Assembly (NCBI GenBank): GCA_964542915.1 | Contig: CAZIVP010000002.1 | Span: 496,001-560,000 of the forward strand | DNA: 64,000 nt | Source: CAZIVP01 sp964542915 | GTDB taxonomy: Bacteria; Calditrichota; Calditrichia; Calditrichales; Calditrichaceae | Reading direction: 5' to 3' | Shown here: positions 1-10,051 of the stretch, piece by piece | Position numbering within the stretch: the first letter of the stretch is position 1 | Layout: the number at the start of each line of letters is the position of its first letter | Position numbers and translations under genes: made by a program | The notes under the pieces: model-generated | Seen by the model: the letters and a program-made list of their open reading frames with translations, nothing else | What the model was told of the DNA's origin: nothing | Databases searched by the model: none

Positions 1-3000
1 TACTTCCTCGCCAAACCGTGTCCGATACTCGACATACAGATCATTGGTTAAATATTTGCCGAATTTAATGGATGCATCGCTCAAACCGTTGTTGAGCCGC
101 ATTTTTTTCAGATTCAGTAGAGATTGATCGGATTTGATTTCGATTTTATCCAGACCGGTGTATTGTTCGGCGCCTCTTTCCACAGCGGTTAACAGGGACG
201 TGGTGGCAACCTCTTCGCCTACATTACGCAGCGCCGAATCGGCATTGGAGGTTATCTGGCCCACGTCAGCGCCAAGGGTTAATAACGAGATTTTATCAAG
301 ATACGACATTTCGATCACTTCACCGTCGCGCATAACCCGAATATCCTGATTCAAATTTTCCAAATTGCCCGAAACCGTTAACTCAAACTCGCGTTCATCT
401 ACCACTTTAACGGCTGTTAAATTAATTTCCGGGTTAAGCAGGGTTGGATCGTTCAGGTCAATGGTTCCGGATTTAACCGTAAAATTCTGATTAAACGAAG
501 TGAACTTGCCCGAAACGACCTCCAGGTGGCCGGTAATGCCCGGCTCTTCCGATCCGGCTTCCATCACAACCTGCACATTGCCCATAATATTCATTTTAAA
601 GTTATTGGTTAAATCCAGCGGCGAGCTTGTAATGACAAAATTGCCGGGTATGCGAATATTGAGATTGAGCGCGGTATAGGGAGGCGAGGGCTTTACAACC
701 GGTTCACTTAAATACAAATTCTTCTCCATCTGAGCCAAATCGACCATAAATTGACCTTCCGAAACCGTGACGTCGCCTTCCACGCGAATGGTATCCTGTC
801 CGCGGATTTTTAACGGCGAGGCTTGCAGGACGACCTGGGTATTTTCAACAAAATAATCCGCATAAAGATTGTTCATGTTAACATCCAAATGCAGCTCAGG
901 TCGGACGAGGTTTGAGAGGTTTACGCTTCCGTTCACCTCTGCGCTTCCATCATCCTTGTTGCCCGGTTTCCAGGGAATCAAACCGATTAAAAAGTCGAAC
1001 GCGCGTTCCAGAAAATCTTTTTTCTTCTTAGAAACCGCTGTAAAACGGTTGAAATACATAACCGAATCGCGGATTGTGACATCCATGTTTACCTTTTTGA
1101 GAGGATCTTTAATCAACGACAATAATACCTGCCCGTTTTGCAGACTGAACCGACCATTGGTTATGGCAGGGTGTTGCGGCGTACCCGCGATGTAAATATC
1201 GACAAGATAGGGACCGTCGATGGACTCGACCTCCACATCCAGATGTTTAATAAAATCGATACGCCGACCTTTGCTGTATACATGAAAACGAAAGGGATTA
1301 TCGGCGAACACCGTATCAGGATGCATGGCATCCACATCGTATTTGTACCAGCCATTCAGACTGATCGGTGTATGATTGACGATAGCGGAAACACTGTCCA
1401 GGCTCACATAGCCGTCATTATATTGCGCGAAAACCCGAACCGTATCGAGACGCAATTTATCATACTGCAAGCGGTTTGTTTGTAACCGATGGTTTATGAT
1501 CGGCTCGCTCAATGGACCTTCCATATTCAAGCGGCCCCGAACAGTACCCTTCAAAGGATAAGAAAGCTTTAAAAGCGGTGCGATATGCTCCGTTGCGAGC
1601 GCCTCTAACTCAATTCGTAAATCGGTTTTTGCGCTTCTTAACCATGGCATATCCGGGAAGACGCTGTCTTGCAACGGCGCTTTTATATCGCCAGCCAATC
1701 GGACGTTGATTTTATCCTGATGCAACAGGGAAAAATTCTCGACCGATAGTTCGCCGTTTCTGTAATGATACTGGCTGACAATATCGCCGAACATAACGCC
1801 GTTATATTGTAATTGCGCAATGTTCAAGTCCATGGCGATTTCAGGATCGGTCAGAGGCGTGTAAAGTTCCACGTTGCCATTAACCGCTCCGCTCATCGTA
1901 AAGCGTTTTTCCCAGAATTGTTCAAACGGTTTTAACTGTACATTTCTTAAATAAACATAGGTTTGCAGATCCTGCGCCTGCAAATTCCAAAATCCAGCTA
2001 CCTCGATCACCGATTCTTGCGGTCCTTTTAGCCGAAACGCATCGATACGCACAAGGGATGTATCCACACTGATTGCAATTGCATCATCGTTTTCCAACCA
2101 GTATTCCTGATATTGAACCCGAAAATGGGGTAACTGAATCCATTGATTCCCGGGTTCGAAAGAGGCGCGAATGTGTCCCCGCAAATAATTGTTATTGCTT
2201 TTCAATCGAATATCACTGACATCAATCAAAAAACGATCGAGACTGGCTTGAAATCCGATCTGCCTAACCGGCATTCTATCGAGGTTGCCTCTTGCAATGT
2301 TAAAACGTGCTCCGCCCCGGCGGCGTGAGGGCGAAAAAATGTTACGAGTGTATAGTTTAAAGGAGAGGGAATCCAACCGGATATCATCGTAATGAAACGC
2401 CGGTATATAAATGTTACCCGAAACATCAATATCATTGAAATTGCCCGATACACGCAATTGTGCGTCCGCCCGCCCCTCCATTTCAGGCAGGCGTAAACGT
2501 TCACTCAAATTGTTTAAATGATTGCCAAACGTCGAAACGGCCAGTTCCAATTGTTCGTTTCGTTTTAACTTCCCCTCGAAATAAAAGACGGCACTGTCCG
2601 CTATTTTTAAAAATGAATTCGGCCCGATGTCCCAATCGCCATTATCCGCCTTAAGCTCAAATTGCAGGCTGTCCAATACCATGGAATCCACCATGGTATT
2701 GGACATTAATAAATTTCCGCTTCCGGAGGCGCGTTTAAAACGCAGGTCGGCAAAATTAAAACGGAAACGTCCGTTCAAATCGCTTAGCGGTAATGATTCG
2801 GAGAAAGCGCTGAGGTCAATCGATCGAAAACGGGCGTCGGCGTAAGCGGGCCCTTCCCTGCTTCCAAATCCCGATAGGTGTAAGTCGCCATCATTGCTGG
2901 CTACATCGAGAGCATGTACTCGTATTTTGCCGCGATCGTATTCGGTTCTCAGCGTAAAATGCTCCAGCCGGTGCTTACGATAACGTCCTTCTACTTCCAT

Positions 3001-3903
3001 CTTTGCAATAAAGTGCACCGGTTGACCGCTCACCTGTAACGATCCGCTCGCATAACCGTCCCCCAGCTGCGGTTGATTGGTTAAAGCGGCAAAATCGGCG
3101 AAATCCAGATATACATCCGGAATATTCAAGTCCATGTTAATGGAATCTTGTAACTGATAATAGGCGCTCAGGGAGAATTGGGATCGCTTGGTTCTAAAAA
3201 TGCCGCGGCTGAGTGTAAAATGATGGCGGTTGCCTTCCAGAAGAAATCCGATTTGTTCGACGGTTATCGCATTGTTTGGCTGAAGCGTTACACGACTTTT
3301 AAGCTTTTTGACATGCAAGCGATAGCTTTTCTTTTTAATGGTGGCGCTCAGACGCGTCTCCAGATCGACCATGGATACGCCGGCCGCGGGCAAAATGATA
3401 CTATCGGCAAAGATTTCCGCTGCCCTTAGGTTCACCCGTGGGAGCGCCCGAAGTAAAGAATCGATGAAATGCGTATTCTGGATTTCTTTGAGGATTGAAT
3501 CCGGATTGGTTTTCGTTCTGCGAGGCGTCTTCTTTTGTTCATCGCCGGAGAATGTGTTAAGTTTGAGGCGATCTATGAAAATACGGGATATTTCGATGCG
3601 GTTAAAGAGTAGCGGCCATAATCGGTATTGTATTTCGATATGATCGACTTTAAGGTCGAGTTGGTTTTCAAGTTCAAATGAAAACTCTTCGATTTCCAGC
3701 GAACGGATCAGGCTGCCGCTGATGCTCCCGTATTGTAAGGTACCGCGGTCCTCCAGTTGATTGTTTATGTATTCCCTGGCATAATCCTCCACCACATCAC
3801 TCTGCCAATAGAGCAAAACAAACGCCAGTATCACGATAACGATAATAGCCGATATCGCAAGCAGGAAACGATTAATCCATTTGAAGAACGATTTTTTTTG
3901 CAA
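1..3903 (-). CDS. tamB: TamB/AsmA-like translocation and assembly protein, C-terminus cut by window edge
   Basis: The minus frame stays open from a TTG codon at 3903 to base 1, about 1301 codons. The product starts with a basic stretch and one hydrophobic segment (about residues 11-33), an inner-membrane anchor, followed by a very long beta-rich region. The last visible residues include GKYLTNDLYVEY, the hallmark of the TamB C-terminal DUF490 domain, so the true end is probably near. TamB-type proteins bridge the periplasm and take part in outer-membrane protein or phospholipid transport. An in-frame TAA lies two codons before the TTG, so this TTG or a downstream alternative start must be used; AAGAAG just upstream may serve as ribosome binding site. 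It lies 21 bases downstream of the M48 peptidase gene and is probably cotranscribed with it. Confidence 0.85.
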   Translation of the reverse strand, partial: MQKKSFFKWINRFLLAISAIIVIVILAFVLLYWQSDVVEDYAREYINNQLEDRGTLQYGSISGSLIRSLEIEEFSFELENQLDLKVDHIEIQYRLWPLLFNRIEISRIFIDRLKLNTFSGDEQKKTPRRTKTNPDSILKEIQNTHFIDSLLRALPRVNLRAAEIFADSIILPAAGVSMVDLETRLSATIKKKSYRLHVKKLKSRVTLQPNNAITVEQIGFLLEGNRHHFTLSRGIFRTKRSQFSLSAYYQLQDSINMDLNIPDVYLDFADFAALTNQPQLGDGYASGSLQVSGQPVHFIAKMEVEGRYRKHRLEHFTLRTEYDRGKIRVHALDVASNDGDLHLSGFGSREGPAYADARFRSIDLSAFSESLPLSDLNGRFRFNFADLRFKRASGSGNLLMSNTMVDSMVLDSLQFELKADNGDWDIGPNSFLKIADSAVFYFEGKLKRNEQLELAVSTFGNHLNNLSERLRLPEMEGRADAQLRVSGNFNDIDVSGNIYIPAFHYDDIRLDSLSFKLYTRNIFSPSRRRGGARFNIARGNLDRMPVRQIGFQASLDRFLIDVSDIRLKSNNNYLRGHIRASFEPGNQWIQLPHFRVQYQEYWLENDDAIAISVDTSLVRIDAFRLKGPQESVIEVAGFWNLQAQDLQTYVYLRNVQLKPFEQFWEKRFTMSGAVNGNVELYTPLTDPEIAMDLNIAQLQYNGVMFGDIVSQYHYRNGELSVENFSLLHQDKINVRLAGDIKAPLQDSVFPDMPWLRSAKTDLRIELEALATEHIAPLLKLSYPLKGTVRGRLNMEGPLSEPIINHRLQTNRLQYDKLRLDTVRVFAQYNDGYVSLDSVSAIVNHTPISLNGWYKYDVDAMHPDTVFADNPFRFHVYSKGRRIDFIKHLDVEVESIDGPYLVDIYIAGTPQHPAITNGRFSLQNGQVLLSLIKDPLKKVNMDVTIRDSVMYFNRFTAVSKKKKDFLERAFDFLIGLIPWKPGNKDDGSAEVNGSVNLSNLVRPELHLDVNMNNLYADYFVENTQVVLQASPLKIRGQDTIRVEGDVTVSEGQFMVDLAQMEKNLYLSEPVVKPSPPYTALNLNIRIPGNFVITSSPLDLTNNFKMNIMGNVQVVMEAGSEEPGITGHLEVVSGKFTSFNQNFTVKSGTIDLNDPTLLNPEINLTAVKVVDEREFELTVSGNLENLNQDIRVMRDGEVIEMSYLDKISLLTLGADVGQITSNADSALRNVGEEVATTSLLTAVERGAEQYTGLDKIEIKSDQSLLNLKKMRLNNGLSDASIKFGKYLTNDLYVEYRTRFGEEV

Positions 3904-3924
3904 CCTTTATTCTTCTTTCTACCG

Positions 3925-5031
3925 TTAAAGTCCTAATTGAGCATTTGCCGCCTCGACTCTTCGCCGAACGGAAGGGTGGCTGTGGAACAGGGTTTCCAGC
4001 AGTGGGTGCGGATCGGTATCGGTTAAATTGATTTCGCTTAATTTTTTTATTGCCGTTACAAAAGCAGCCGGCTGTGAAGCATGTTGAAGCGCATACCGAT
4101 CGGCCTGCCATTCATGCCGGCGGGATAATGCATTGGTTAAGGGTGTCGTGACAAATGCAATCAGCGTGAGAATAATGGAAAGAAACGGTAAGGCCGCCAG
4201 ATCATCCACGCCTGTAAAAGCATCGTTTGCAATAAAAAGCATGTATAAACGATGCGCAACATACAGGGATAAAAAGCTGCTGATGGTAGATACCGCCATT
4301 CCCAGCCAAATATGCCTGTGTACAAAATGGCCCACTTCGTGAGCAAATACCGCTTCGATCTCATCCGCTGAAAATTGATCAAGCAGGGTATCGCCAAGTA
4401 TGATGCGTTTGGATTTTCCGATGCCGGTAAACGCCGCATTCGCTTTTTTGGTTGTTTTACTCATATTAAATCGATATACACCGTTCAGGTTAAAATTGCC
4501 TGTTTCAGCAAGTTTCTGCATACGCTGTTTGATATCATCGACCTGAAGCGGTTCGAATTTATAAAAAAGCGGAAAAATGATCTGAGGTGCCAAACGGCCG
4601 ATAATGACCGAAACGAAAAACAAAACAATCGCCGTTAAAAGCCACCACATATCCGGGAAATTGCGTAGAAAATAGTAAAATATAAGCAGGATGGGAATAA
4701 ATACGACAATCCCAACGAGCCATCCTTTGACCCGTTCCCACAGCCAGGCCGCAAAGGTCTGATTGGACAATTTAAAACGGTGCTCCAGCCAGAATGTGCT
4801 GAATACGTTAATCGGAAATGATATGATGGTAAAAGCAGCCCCTACCACAACCGTAAATAAAAGCAACTGCAGATAGGGATGATCCAGATAACCCCTCACC
4901 CAGTTTCGGAGATGTACGGAATACCCGCTGTAAACAAAGGCGATTAAAAGTAACAGCGTCAGTATGGATTCTGAAATCTGAATGATTCGTTTAATGCCTT
5001 CATATCGTTTTGCTTGCCGTTGTCGATCCAT
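3925..5031 (-). CDS. M48 family (Ste24-like) membrane zinc metallopeptidase
   Basis: A 368-residue protein with several membrane segments (about 21-40, 52-75, 103-123, 128-148, 243-268 and 280-300). The zinc site HEVGH is at 231-235 and the third ligand lies in HEWQAD near 306-311, the M48 arrangement HExxH...ExxxD. The long N-terminal membrane part resembles Ste24/CAAX-protease-type members more than short HtpX. Such proteases act at the cytoplasmic membrane in protein quality control or processing of small substrates. The ATG has AGGTG eight bases upstream. It directly precedes the TamB-like gene, suggesting a shared envelope-maintenance transcript. The specific substrate cannot be told from sequence. 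Confidence 0.9.
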   Translation of the reverse strand: MDRQRQAKRYEGIKRIIQISESILTLLLLIAFVYSGYSVHLRNWVRGYLDHPYLQLLLFTVVVGAAFTIISFPINVFSTFWLEHRFKLSNQTFAAWLWERVKGWLVGIVVFIPILLIFYYFLRNFPDMWWLLTAIVLFFVSVIIGRLAPQIIFPLFYKFEPLQVDDIKQRMQKLAETGNFNLNGVYRFNMSKTTKKANAAFTGIGKSKRIILGDTLLDQFSADEIEAVFAHEVGHFVHRHIWLGMAVSTISSFLSLYVAHRLYMLFIANDAFTGVDDLAALPFLSIILTLIAFVTTPLTNALSRRHEWQADRYALQHASQPAAFVTAIKKLSEINLTDTDPHPLLETLFHSHPSVRRRVEAANAQLGL

Positions 5032-5240
5032 AAAACGAGCACCTGTCTGTTTTTAATGATACGCATACTTTGCCCTCTAAAGCGATCAGTTTACGCCTGC
5101 CAAACCCTACTTGCAAGACCATTTCCATGATCGGAATTCAAATATACCTTAAATTTTGGACTCCGTTGAAAAGTTTCGTAAAATCCACTATTCATATTCA
5201 ATGTACGGCATCACAACAGTTAACATTTGAGGATTCAATA

Positions 5241-5537
5241 ATGGCTTATGCAGGAGGAGCCGCCGGCGGTTCGGCCGCCGCCGCGGCTGCCGCTTTGGCA
5301 AACGCGACAAAAGCTTCGGGCGCAATCATCAAAGTGAACCCGGAGAACTTTCAGAAAATCATAGGCAAAAGCGAACCATGCGTTGTTGTAATCGCCAAAG
5401 GCGGCATCTTTAAAAAACATTACCAGTATATCACCAACTACCGCGGTTTCTTTTTCTATACCAAAAGCAGTCAAGTTATGTCTTTCTCCTCCGGGGTGGA
5501 AATCGTATATGCCGATAAAATATGGATTCCTTCTTAA
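5241..5537 (+). CDS. Small conserved-looking protein with Ala/Gly-rich N-terminus, function unknown
   Basis: The frame is open from 5070, but the ATG at 5241 is preceded by GAGG at 5229-5232 and begins MAYAGGAAGG, so I take it as the start (98 residues). Residues 1-25 are almost entirely Ala and Gly; residues 30-98 form a compact alpha/beta-looking part with NYRGFFFYTKS near the centre and KIWIP at the C-terminus. There is no signal peptide and no catalytic motif. I recall similar short proteins with the same low-complexity start in other bacteria, but no assigned function. It stands alone between divergent and codirectional neighbours with its own leader region. Confidence 0.7.
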   Translation: MAYAGGAAGGSAAAAAAALANATKASGAIIKVNPENFQKIIGKSEPCVVVIAKGGIFKKHYQYITNYRGFFFYTKSSQVMSFSSGVEIVYADKIWIPS

Positions 5538-5813
5538 AATACCGGTTAATATCCATCGTCGAAAATCAATCTTTTCGTATACAATCCCATGACCTTTTTA
5601 ATCGTTCTGAAGCGTTTTTTAGAAATTTGTAGGATGTTTCCATGTCGTTTTCACTGGCATTTATGATTGATTATTTTTATGCTTCAGTGTTGTTCGTGAT
5701 TCGAAGGAATTTTGAACGCACGTTGCCCTTGTGTTACAAAGAGACGCCTTTAAATAGCCGTTTAAGAGAAATCGGCTTAATAGATTCATTTAAATTTGCA
5801 AAGTAGCCGGGAT
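5538..5813 (+). other. Intergenic region before threonine aldolase
   Basis: About 275 bases between the small Ala-rich gene and the aldolase. I see no gene, strong hairpin or clear promoter pair; a promoter for the ltaE-trkA-trkH group probably lies here. Confidence 0.5.
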
Positions 5814-6878
5814 ATGAGTATGAGACTAATTGATTTACGCAGCGATACCATTACACAACCAAATGAAGCCATGCGAAAACAGATGGCCGAAGCAACAGTG
5901 GGCGATGACGTTTACGGCGAAGACCCTACGGTCAACGCGCTACAAGAAAAAATCACCGCGTTAACAGGTAAAGAAGCCGCCCTCTTTGTTACCAGCGGGA
6001 CCCAGGCCAATCAGGTTGCAATCAATGCCCACACCCAACCGGGCGACGAAGTGATATGCGAATATCGCTCCCATATATTTAATTTTGAGGCCGGGGCGCC
6101 GGGTCTTCTTTCGGGCGTACAATTACATCCTGTTCAGGGCGATTACGGCGTTATGAACGTGGAACGCGTTTTGGAGGCCATTCGGCCCTCCAATCATCAT
6201 TTCCCGCGTACACGTTTGATCACTCTTGAAAACACCCATAACCGCTGGGGAGGAACGATTTATCCCCTGGAGGAAATAAAAAAAATGCGTTCTCTGGCGG
6301 ATGCTCATGGGCTAAAATTACATTTGGACGGCGCCCGTCTCTGGAACGCATCGGTTGCTACGGGCTTATCCATCAAGGAATTGTCCTCCTATTTCGATTC
6401 CGTTTCCCTCTGCTTTTCAAAGGGTCTGGGCGCGCCGGTTGGTTCCATTATTGCAGGAGATGAGTCCTTCATAAACCGCGCGCATTATTATCGCAAGGCT
6501 TACGGCGGAGGCATGCGCCAGGCGGGTATTTTAGCGGCTTCCGCTCTCTTCGCTCTGGATAACCATGTGGAACGGCTGATGAAAGACCATGAACGCGCCC
6601 GCAGACTAGCGGAGGCGATTAATTCGTTCCCGGGCCTGGTGGTTGATTTACGATCGGTACAGACAAATATTGTTATTTTCGATACCAGTTTAAGCGGTGT
6701 TGAAGCTACCGAAATCGTACGAAAACTTGCTTCACATAACATTCGCATGAATGCCGTCTCCACCACACGGGTGCGCGCTGTTACCCATTTACAGATTGAT
6801 GACGACGATATCAAACACACCATCGAGATGATGAAATCCATCTGTAATACGGAAACGGTGGAAGATCGGACCCATTAA
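5814..6878 (+). CDS. ltaE: Low-specificity L-threonine aldolase (PLP enzyme)
   Basis: The product cleaves L-threonine or allo-threonine to glycine and acetaldehyde. The N-terminus MRLIDLRSDTITQP and the segment VGDDVYGEDPT are signatures of the family. The PLP lysine is in LCFSKGLGAPVGS (about residue 203 from the 5814 start), and HLDGARLWNA carries the Asp that contacts the cofactor ring. Length (about 354 residues) is normal. ATGs at 5814 and 5820 are both possible; neither has a strong ribosome binding site and the family start favours 5820 slightly. It is followed 38 bases later by trkA, to which it has no obvious link. It could supply glycine for the betaine pathway farther along, but that is only an inference. 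Confidence 0.93.
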   Translation: MSMRLIDLRSDTITQPNEAMRKQMAEATVGDDVYGEDPTVNALQEKITALTGKEAALFVTSGTQANQVAINAHTQPGDEVICEYRSHIFNFEAGAPGLLSGVQLHPVQGDYGVMNVERVLEAIRPSNHHFPRTRLITLENTHNRWGGTIYPLEEIKKMRSLADAHGLKLHLDGARLWNASVATGLSIKELSSYFDSVSLCFSKGLGAPVGSIIAGDESFINRAHYYRKAYGGGMRQAGILAASALFALDNHVERLMKDHERARRLAEAINSFPGLVVDLRSVQTNIVIFDTSLSGVEATEIVRKLASHNIRMNAVSTTRVRAVTHLQIDDDDIKHTIEMMKSICNTETVEDRTH

Positions 6879-6916
6879 GATGAAGAAAATATAACCTGGT
6901 TTGACGGAGAATTAAT

Positions 6917-8263
6917 GTGCGAATAATGATATTGGGCGCCGGTCAGGTCGGTTTTAATCTGGCAAAAACGCTCTCATACGAACGGCACGATATTATTATT
7001 ATTGAAAAAGACCCGGAAATTACCGAACGTGCATCGGATAGCCTGGATGCTCAGGTTTATACAGGTAACGGATCCGATTTTACGCTGCTGGAAAAAGCCG
7101 GCATAAAAGAGACGGATTTACTGGTGGGCGTCACCAATTCCGACGAGGTCAATTTACTTTGCGCCATTATGGCAAAGCAGTACGGCGTCAAAACTACAGT
7201 CGTACGCGTTAAGAATCGTCATTTTCTGCGCACCGACTCGCCCATCAACAAAAATAAAGATCGATTCGATATCGATCTGATTATACATCCCGAATCCGTT
7301 GCCGCCCATGGCGCGGTCCGCTTGTTGAAACAAACGGCTGCTACGGATATTATCGAATTCGCCGGCGGTAAAATTGTGATGATGGGTATTTATCTCGACC
7401 GAAATCTACCCATACTATATCGGTCGCTCAATGACCTGGCACATGAGTATCGCGATTTCCCTTTCCGTACGATCGCCATTCAACGCAAAGATATTACCAA
7501 AATCCCGGGCGGGGATGACGTATTAATGCCCAATGACCGTATCTTCATTGTCGTTCCCAGAAAAAACGTCGATGACGTCATCCGCATTACCGGCAAAGAG
7601 AATGTGTATATCGAAAACGTAATGATCCTTGGCGGCGGACAAACCGGTTATTTAATCGCAAAAGAACTCGAAAAACAACATAATGTGAAAGTGATTGAAT
7701 CCAATGTGGATCAATCTCATATTTTGTCCGAAAGTTTAAAGCGTTCGCTGGTGATCAAAGGCGATGGCCGCGACCTGAATTTACTTGCCCTTGAGGGCAT
7801 TATCGATATGGACGCCTTCATTGCGGTAACCGGCGACGATGAAACCAACATCGTTTCCTGTTTGATGGCCAAACACCTGCAGGTGCCTAAGATTATCAGC
7901 CTTATCAATAAATCCGATTACTCCCCGATCATTCCGACCATCGGCATCGATGCCTACATTTCAAAGCAAATGCTGACGGTCAGTGGCATATTAAAATTTA
8001 TTAGGCGCGGAACCGTGGTTAGCGTTGCCTCGATCCCGGGCATCTCTGCAGAGGCTATCGAAATGCAACCCACTTCCGGTTCCAAAATAACGAGAAAACC
8101 GCTGAAGGATTTGCGGTTTCCCAAAAACGCTATTGTCGGCGCCGTTCAGCGTGGCAACGATGTTTTTATACCGGTAGGCGATACACAAATCCGGGCAAAC
8201 GATGAGGTGGTGCTTTTCGTATTGCCCGATGCCATCAACGATGTTGAAAAACTGTTCAACTAA
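6917..8263 (+). CDS. trkA: Trk system potassium uptake protein TrkA (two RCK units)
   Basis: Cytoplasmic regulatory subunit of the Trk potassium transporter. The 448-residue protein is an internal duplication: two NAD-binding TrkA-N domains (GAGQVG near residue 7 and GGGQTG near 240) each followed by a TrkA-C domain. The start is GTG at 6917, since the ATG two bases upstream runs into a stop after three codons; GGAGA at 6906-6910 is the ribosome binding site. trkH begins 14 bases after the stop, so the two are an operon and form one transporter that takes up K+ during osmotic upshift. Length and motifs are normal. Confidence 0.95.
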   Translation: MRIMILGAGQVGFNLAKTLSYERHDIIIIEKDPEITERASDSLDAQVYTGNGSDFTLLEKAGIKETDLLVGVTNSDEVNLLCAIMAKQYGVKTTVVRVKNRHFLRTDSPINKNKDRFDIDLIIHPESVAAHGAVRLLKQTAATDIIEFAGGKIVMMGIYLDRNLPILYRSLNDLAHEYRDFPFRTIAIQRKDITKIPGGDDVLMPNDRIFIVVPRKNVDDVIRITGKENVYIENVMILGGGQTGYLIAKELEKQHNVKVIESNVDQSHILSESLKRSLVIKGDGRDLNLLALEGIIDMDAFIAVTGDDETNIVSCLMAKHLQVPKIISLINKSDYSPIIPTIGIDAYISKQMLTVSGILKFIRRGTVVSVASIPGISAEAIEMQPTSGSKITRKPLKDLRFPKNAIVGAVQRGNDVFIPVGDTQIRANDEVVLFVLPDAINDVEKLFN

Positions 8264-8277
8264 ACAATCCATTTACG

Positions 8278-9723
8278 ATGATCAGGCTGCGTCCCATTCT
8301 CAATACCCTGAGCGCCTTAATGTTGTTTCTGGCGGCGATGATGCTGATTCCCGCCGCTATCGCTTACAATTATGGCGAAGGCGATTTCCAAGCCCTGTTA
8401 ATGACAGCCGTTTTTACGCTATTAACCGGGCTCGTTGGTTTCTTTACTACCCGACACACCGTGGAATTAAGACCCAGGGACGGTTTTATAATCGTTACCT
8501 TCGGTTGGATCATCTTTGCCGCTATCGGGGCCGTGCCTTTTAAAATAGCGGGTTTCATCCCTGCTTATACCGATGCTTTCTTCGAAACGATGTCCGGCTT
8601 CACCACAACCGGCGCGTCTGTTCTCAATAATATCGAATCACTGCCGCACGGTTTATTATTCTGGCGCTCCTTAACACACTGGCTGGGCGGCATGGGTATT
8701 ATCCTTTTGTCGCTGGCAATCTTACCGTTACTCGGCGTTGGCGGTATGCAGCTTTTTAAAGCGGAAGTGCCGGGACCGACTCCGGACCGTTTAACGCCCC
8801 GCATCCGGCATACGGCGGAGTTGCTGTGGGGCGTTTACGTTCTGATAAGCGCCGCCGAAGTGTTTGCCCTTAAATTTGCCGGAATGAACTGGTTCGATTC
8901 TTTCTGCCATACTTTTGGCACCATGGCCACGGGCGGTTTCTCCACGAAAGCCGCCAGTATCGGTCATTACCACAGTGCGCTGATCGACTATATTATCGTT
9001 ATTTTTATGATCATGGCGGGAACCAATTTTGCTTTGCACTATCGGGCGCTCAGCGGCAAACCCTTCATTTATTGGAAAGACCGTGAAGCTGTTTTTTTTA
9101 TTGCAATTATTGGCATCGGTGTTCTTTTGGTAGGCGTGGATGTTTTTTTCAAAACGGAAGAAAATCTGTTTCTGAGCCTGCAACACACCGTGTTCCAGAT
9201 TGTGTCGATTTTGACCACCACCGGCTACACAACCGCCGATTATGAACAGTGGTCCTTTTCATCGCAGGTTATTCTGTTTTTACTGATGTTTCTGGGCGGC
9301 TGCGCAGGCTCAACCGGCGGCGGCATGAAAATTATCCGGAGTATGATCCTTTTGAAGTTTGGTCTGAACGAACTTAAACGCCTCCTGCATCCTCAGGCGG
9401 TTTTGTCGGTACGTATCGGCGATATGCCGGTCTCGAGAGAAATTACCTCGAACATTACCGGATTCTTTCTTTTCCAGATGTTACTTTTCATCCTTGGGAT
9501 TGTATTCATGAGCCACCTCGGCCTTGATATCGAATCGGCCTTCGGCAGCGTCGCCGCCACCATCAATAATATCGGACCGGGTCTGGGATCGGTAGGTCCA
9601 ACCGATAATTACGCCCACATTCCCAACACAGGCAAATGGTTTCTGTCCTTTTTAATGTTGGCGGGTCGTCTGGAAATATTCACGGTCATTGTACTGTTCA
9701 CGCCTTATTTCTGGAAAAAATAA
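8278..9723 (+). CDS. trkH: Trk system potassium uptake protein TrkH
   Basis: Membrane pore subunit of Trk. The 481-residue, strongly hydrophobic protein has four pore-loop repeats; filter glycines can be seen in TTTGASV, ATGGFST, TTTGYTTAD and INNIGPGLGS. Two membrane helices flank each loop, as in the TrkH/KtrB superfamily. It lies 14 bases after trkA, its cytoplasmic gating partner. The pair imports K+, often the first osmotic response, which fits the betaine genes and MscS channel elsewhere in the window. No terminator is obvious after the stop. Confidence 0.95.
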   Translation: MIRLRPILNTLSALMLFLAAMMLIPAAIAYNYGEGDFQALLMTAVFTLLTGLVGFFTTRHTVELRPRDGFIIVTFGWIIFAAIGAVPFKIAGFIPAYTDAFFETMSGFTTTGASVLNNIESLPHGLLFWRSLTHWLGGMGIILLSLAILPLLGVGGMQLFKAEVPGPTPDRLTPRIRHTAELLWGVYVLISAAEVFALKFAGMNWFDSFCHTFGTMATGGFSTKAASIGHYHSALIDYIIVIFMIMAGTNFALHYRALSGKPFIYWKDREAVFFIAIIGIGVLLVGVDVFFKTEENLFLSLQHTVFQIVSILTTTGYTTADYEQWSFSSQVILFLLMFLGGCAGSTGGGMKIIRSMILLKFGLNELKRLLHPQAVLSVRIGDMPVSREITSNITGFFLFQMLLFILGIVFMSHLGLDIESAFGSVAATINNIGPGLGSVGPTDNYAHIPNTGKWFLSFLMLAGRLEIFTVIVLFTPYFWKK

Positions 9724-10051
9724 TCATTACGTTTGCCTGTCCGGGTAAGGCACGGTTAGAATTGAAGAACCTATAAAAGGCAGCTTACACCGGATGATCC
9801 AGCTCTTTGATTACCATAATTACAACATCAACGCTTCGAGCGCTCAAGAACTTTGATAAATTTCAATATTTCAGTACAGTCTAAAATAACATACGAACCC
9901 GGAGATTGTATTGTTTTTTTCAGGGTGTTCGTAATTTAAAAGCATTTACTGACCTGTTTCTCCCCTGCCTCTGCTCAATCTGTGTAAAAGAAACAGAGGA
10001 GCGCATTGAAGCAACAAAATACGATGCTTTATTTTATTTCGGACAGGTCGG
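9724..10051 (+). other. Intergenic region between trkH and endonuclease V
   Basis: About 330 bases with no open frame I would support. It probably holds the end of the trk transcript and the promoter for the endonuclease V gene; I see no convincing terminator hairpin or RNA gene. Confidence 0.5.
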
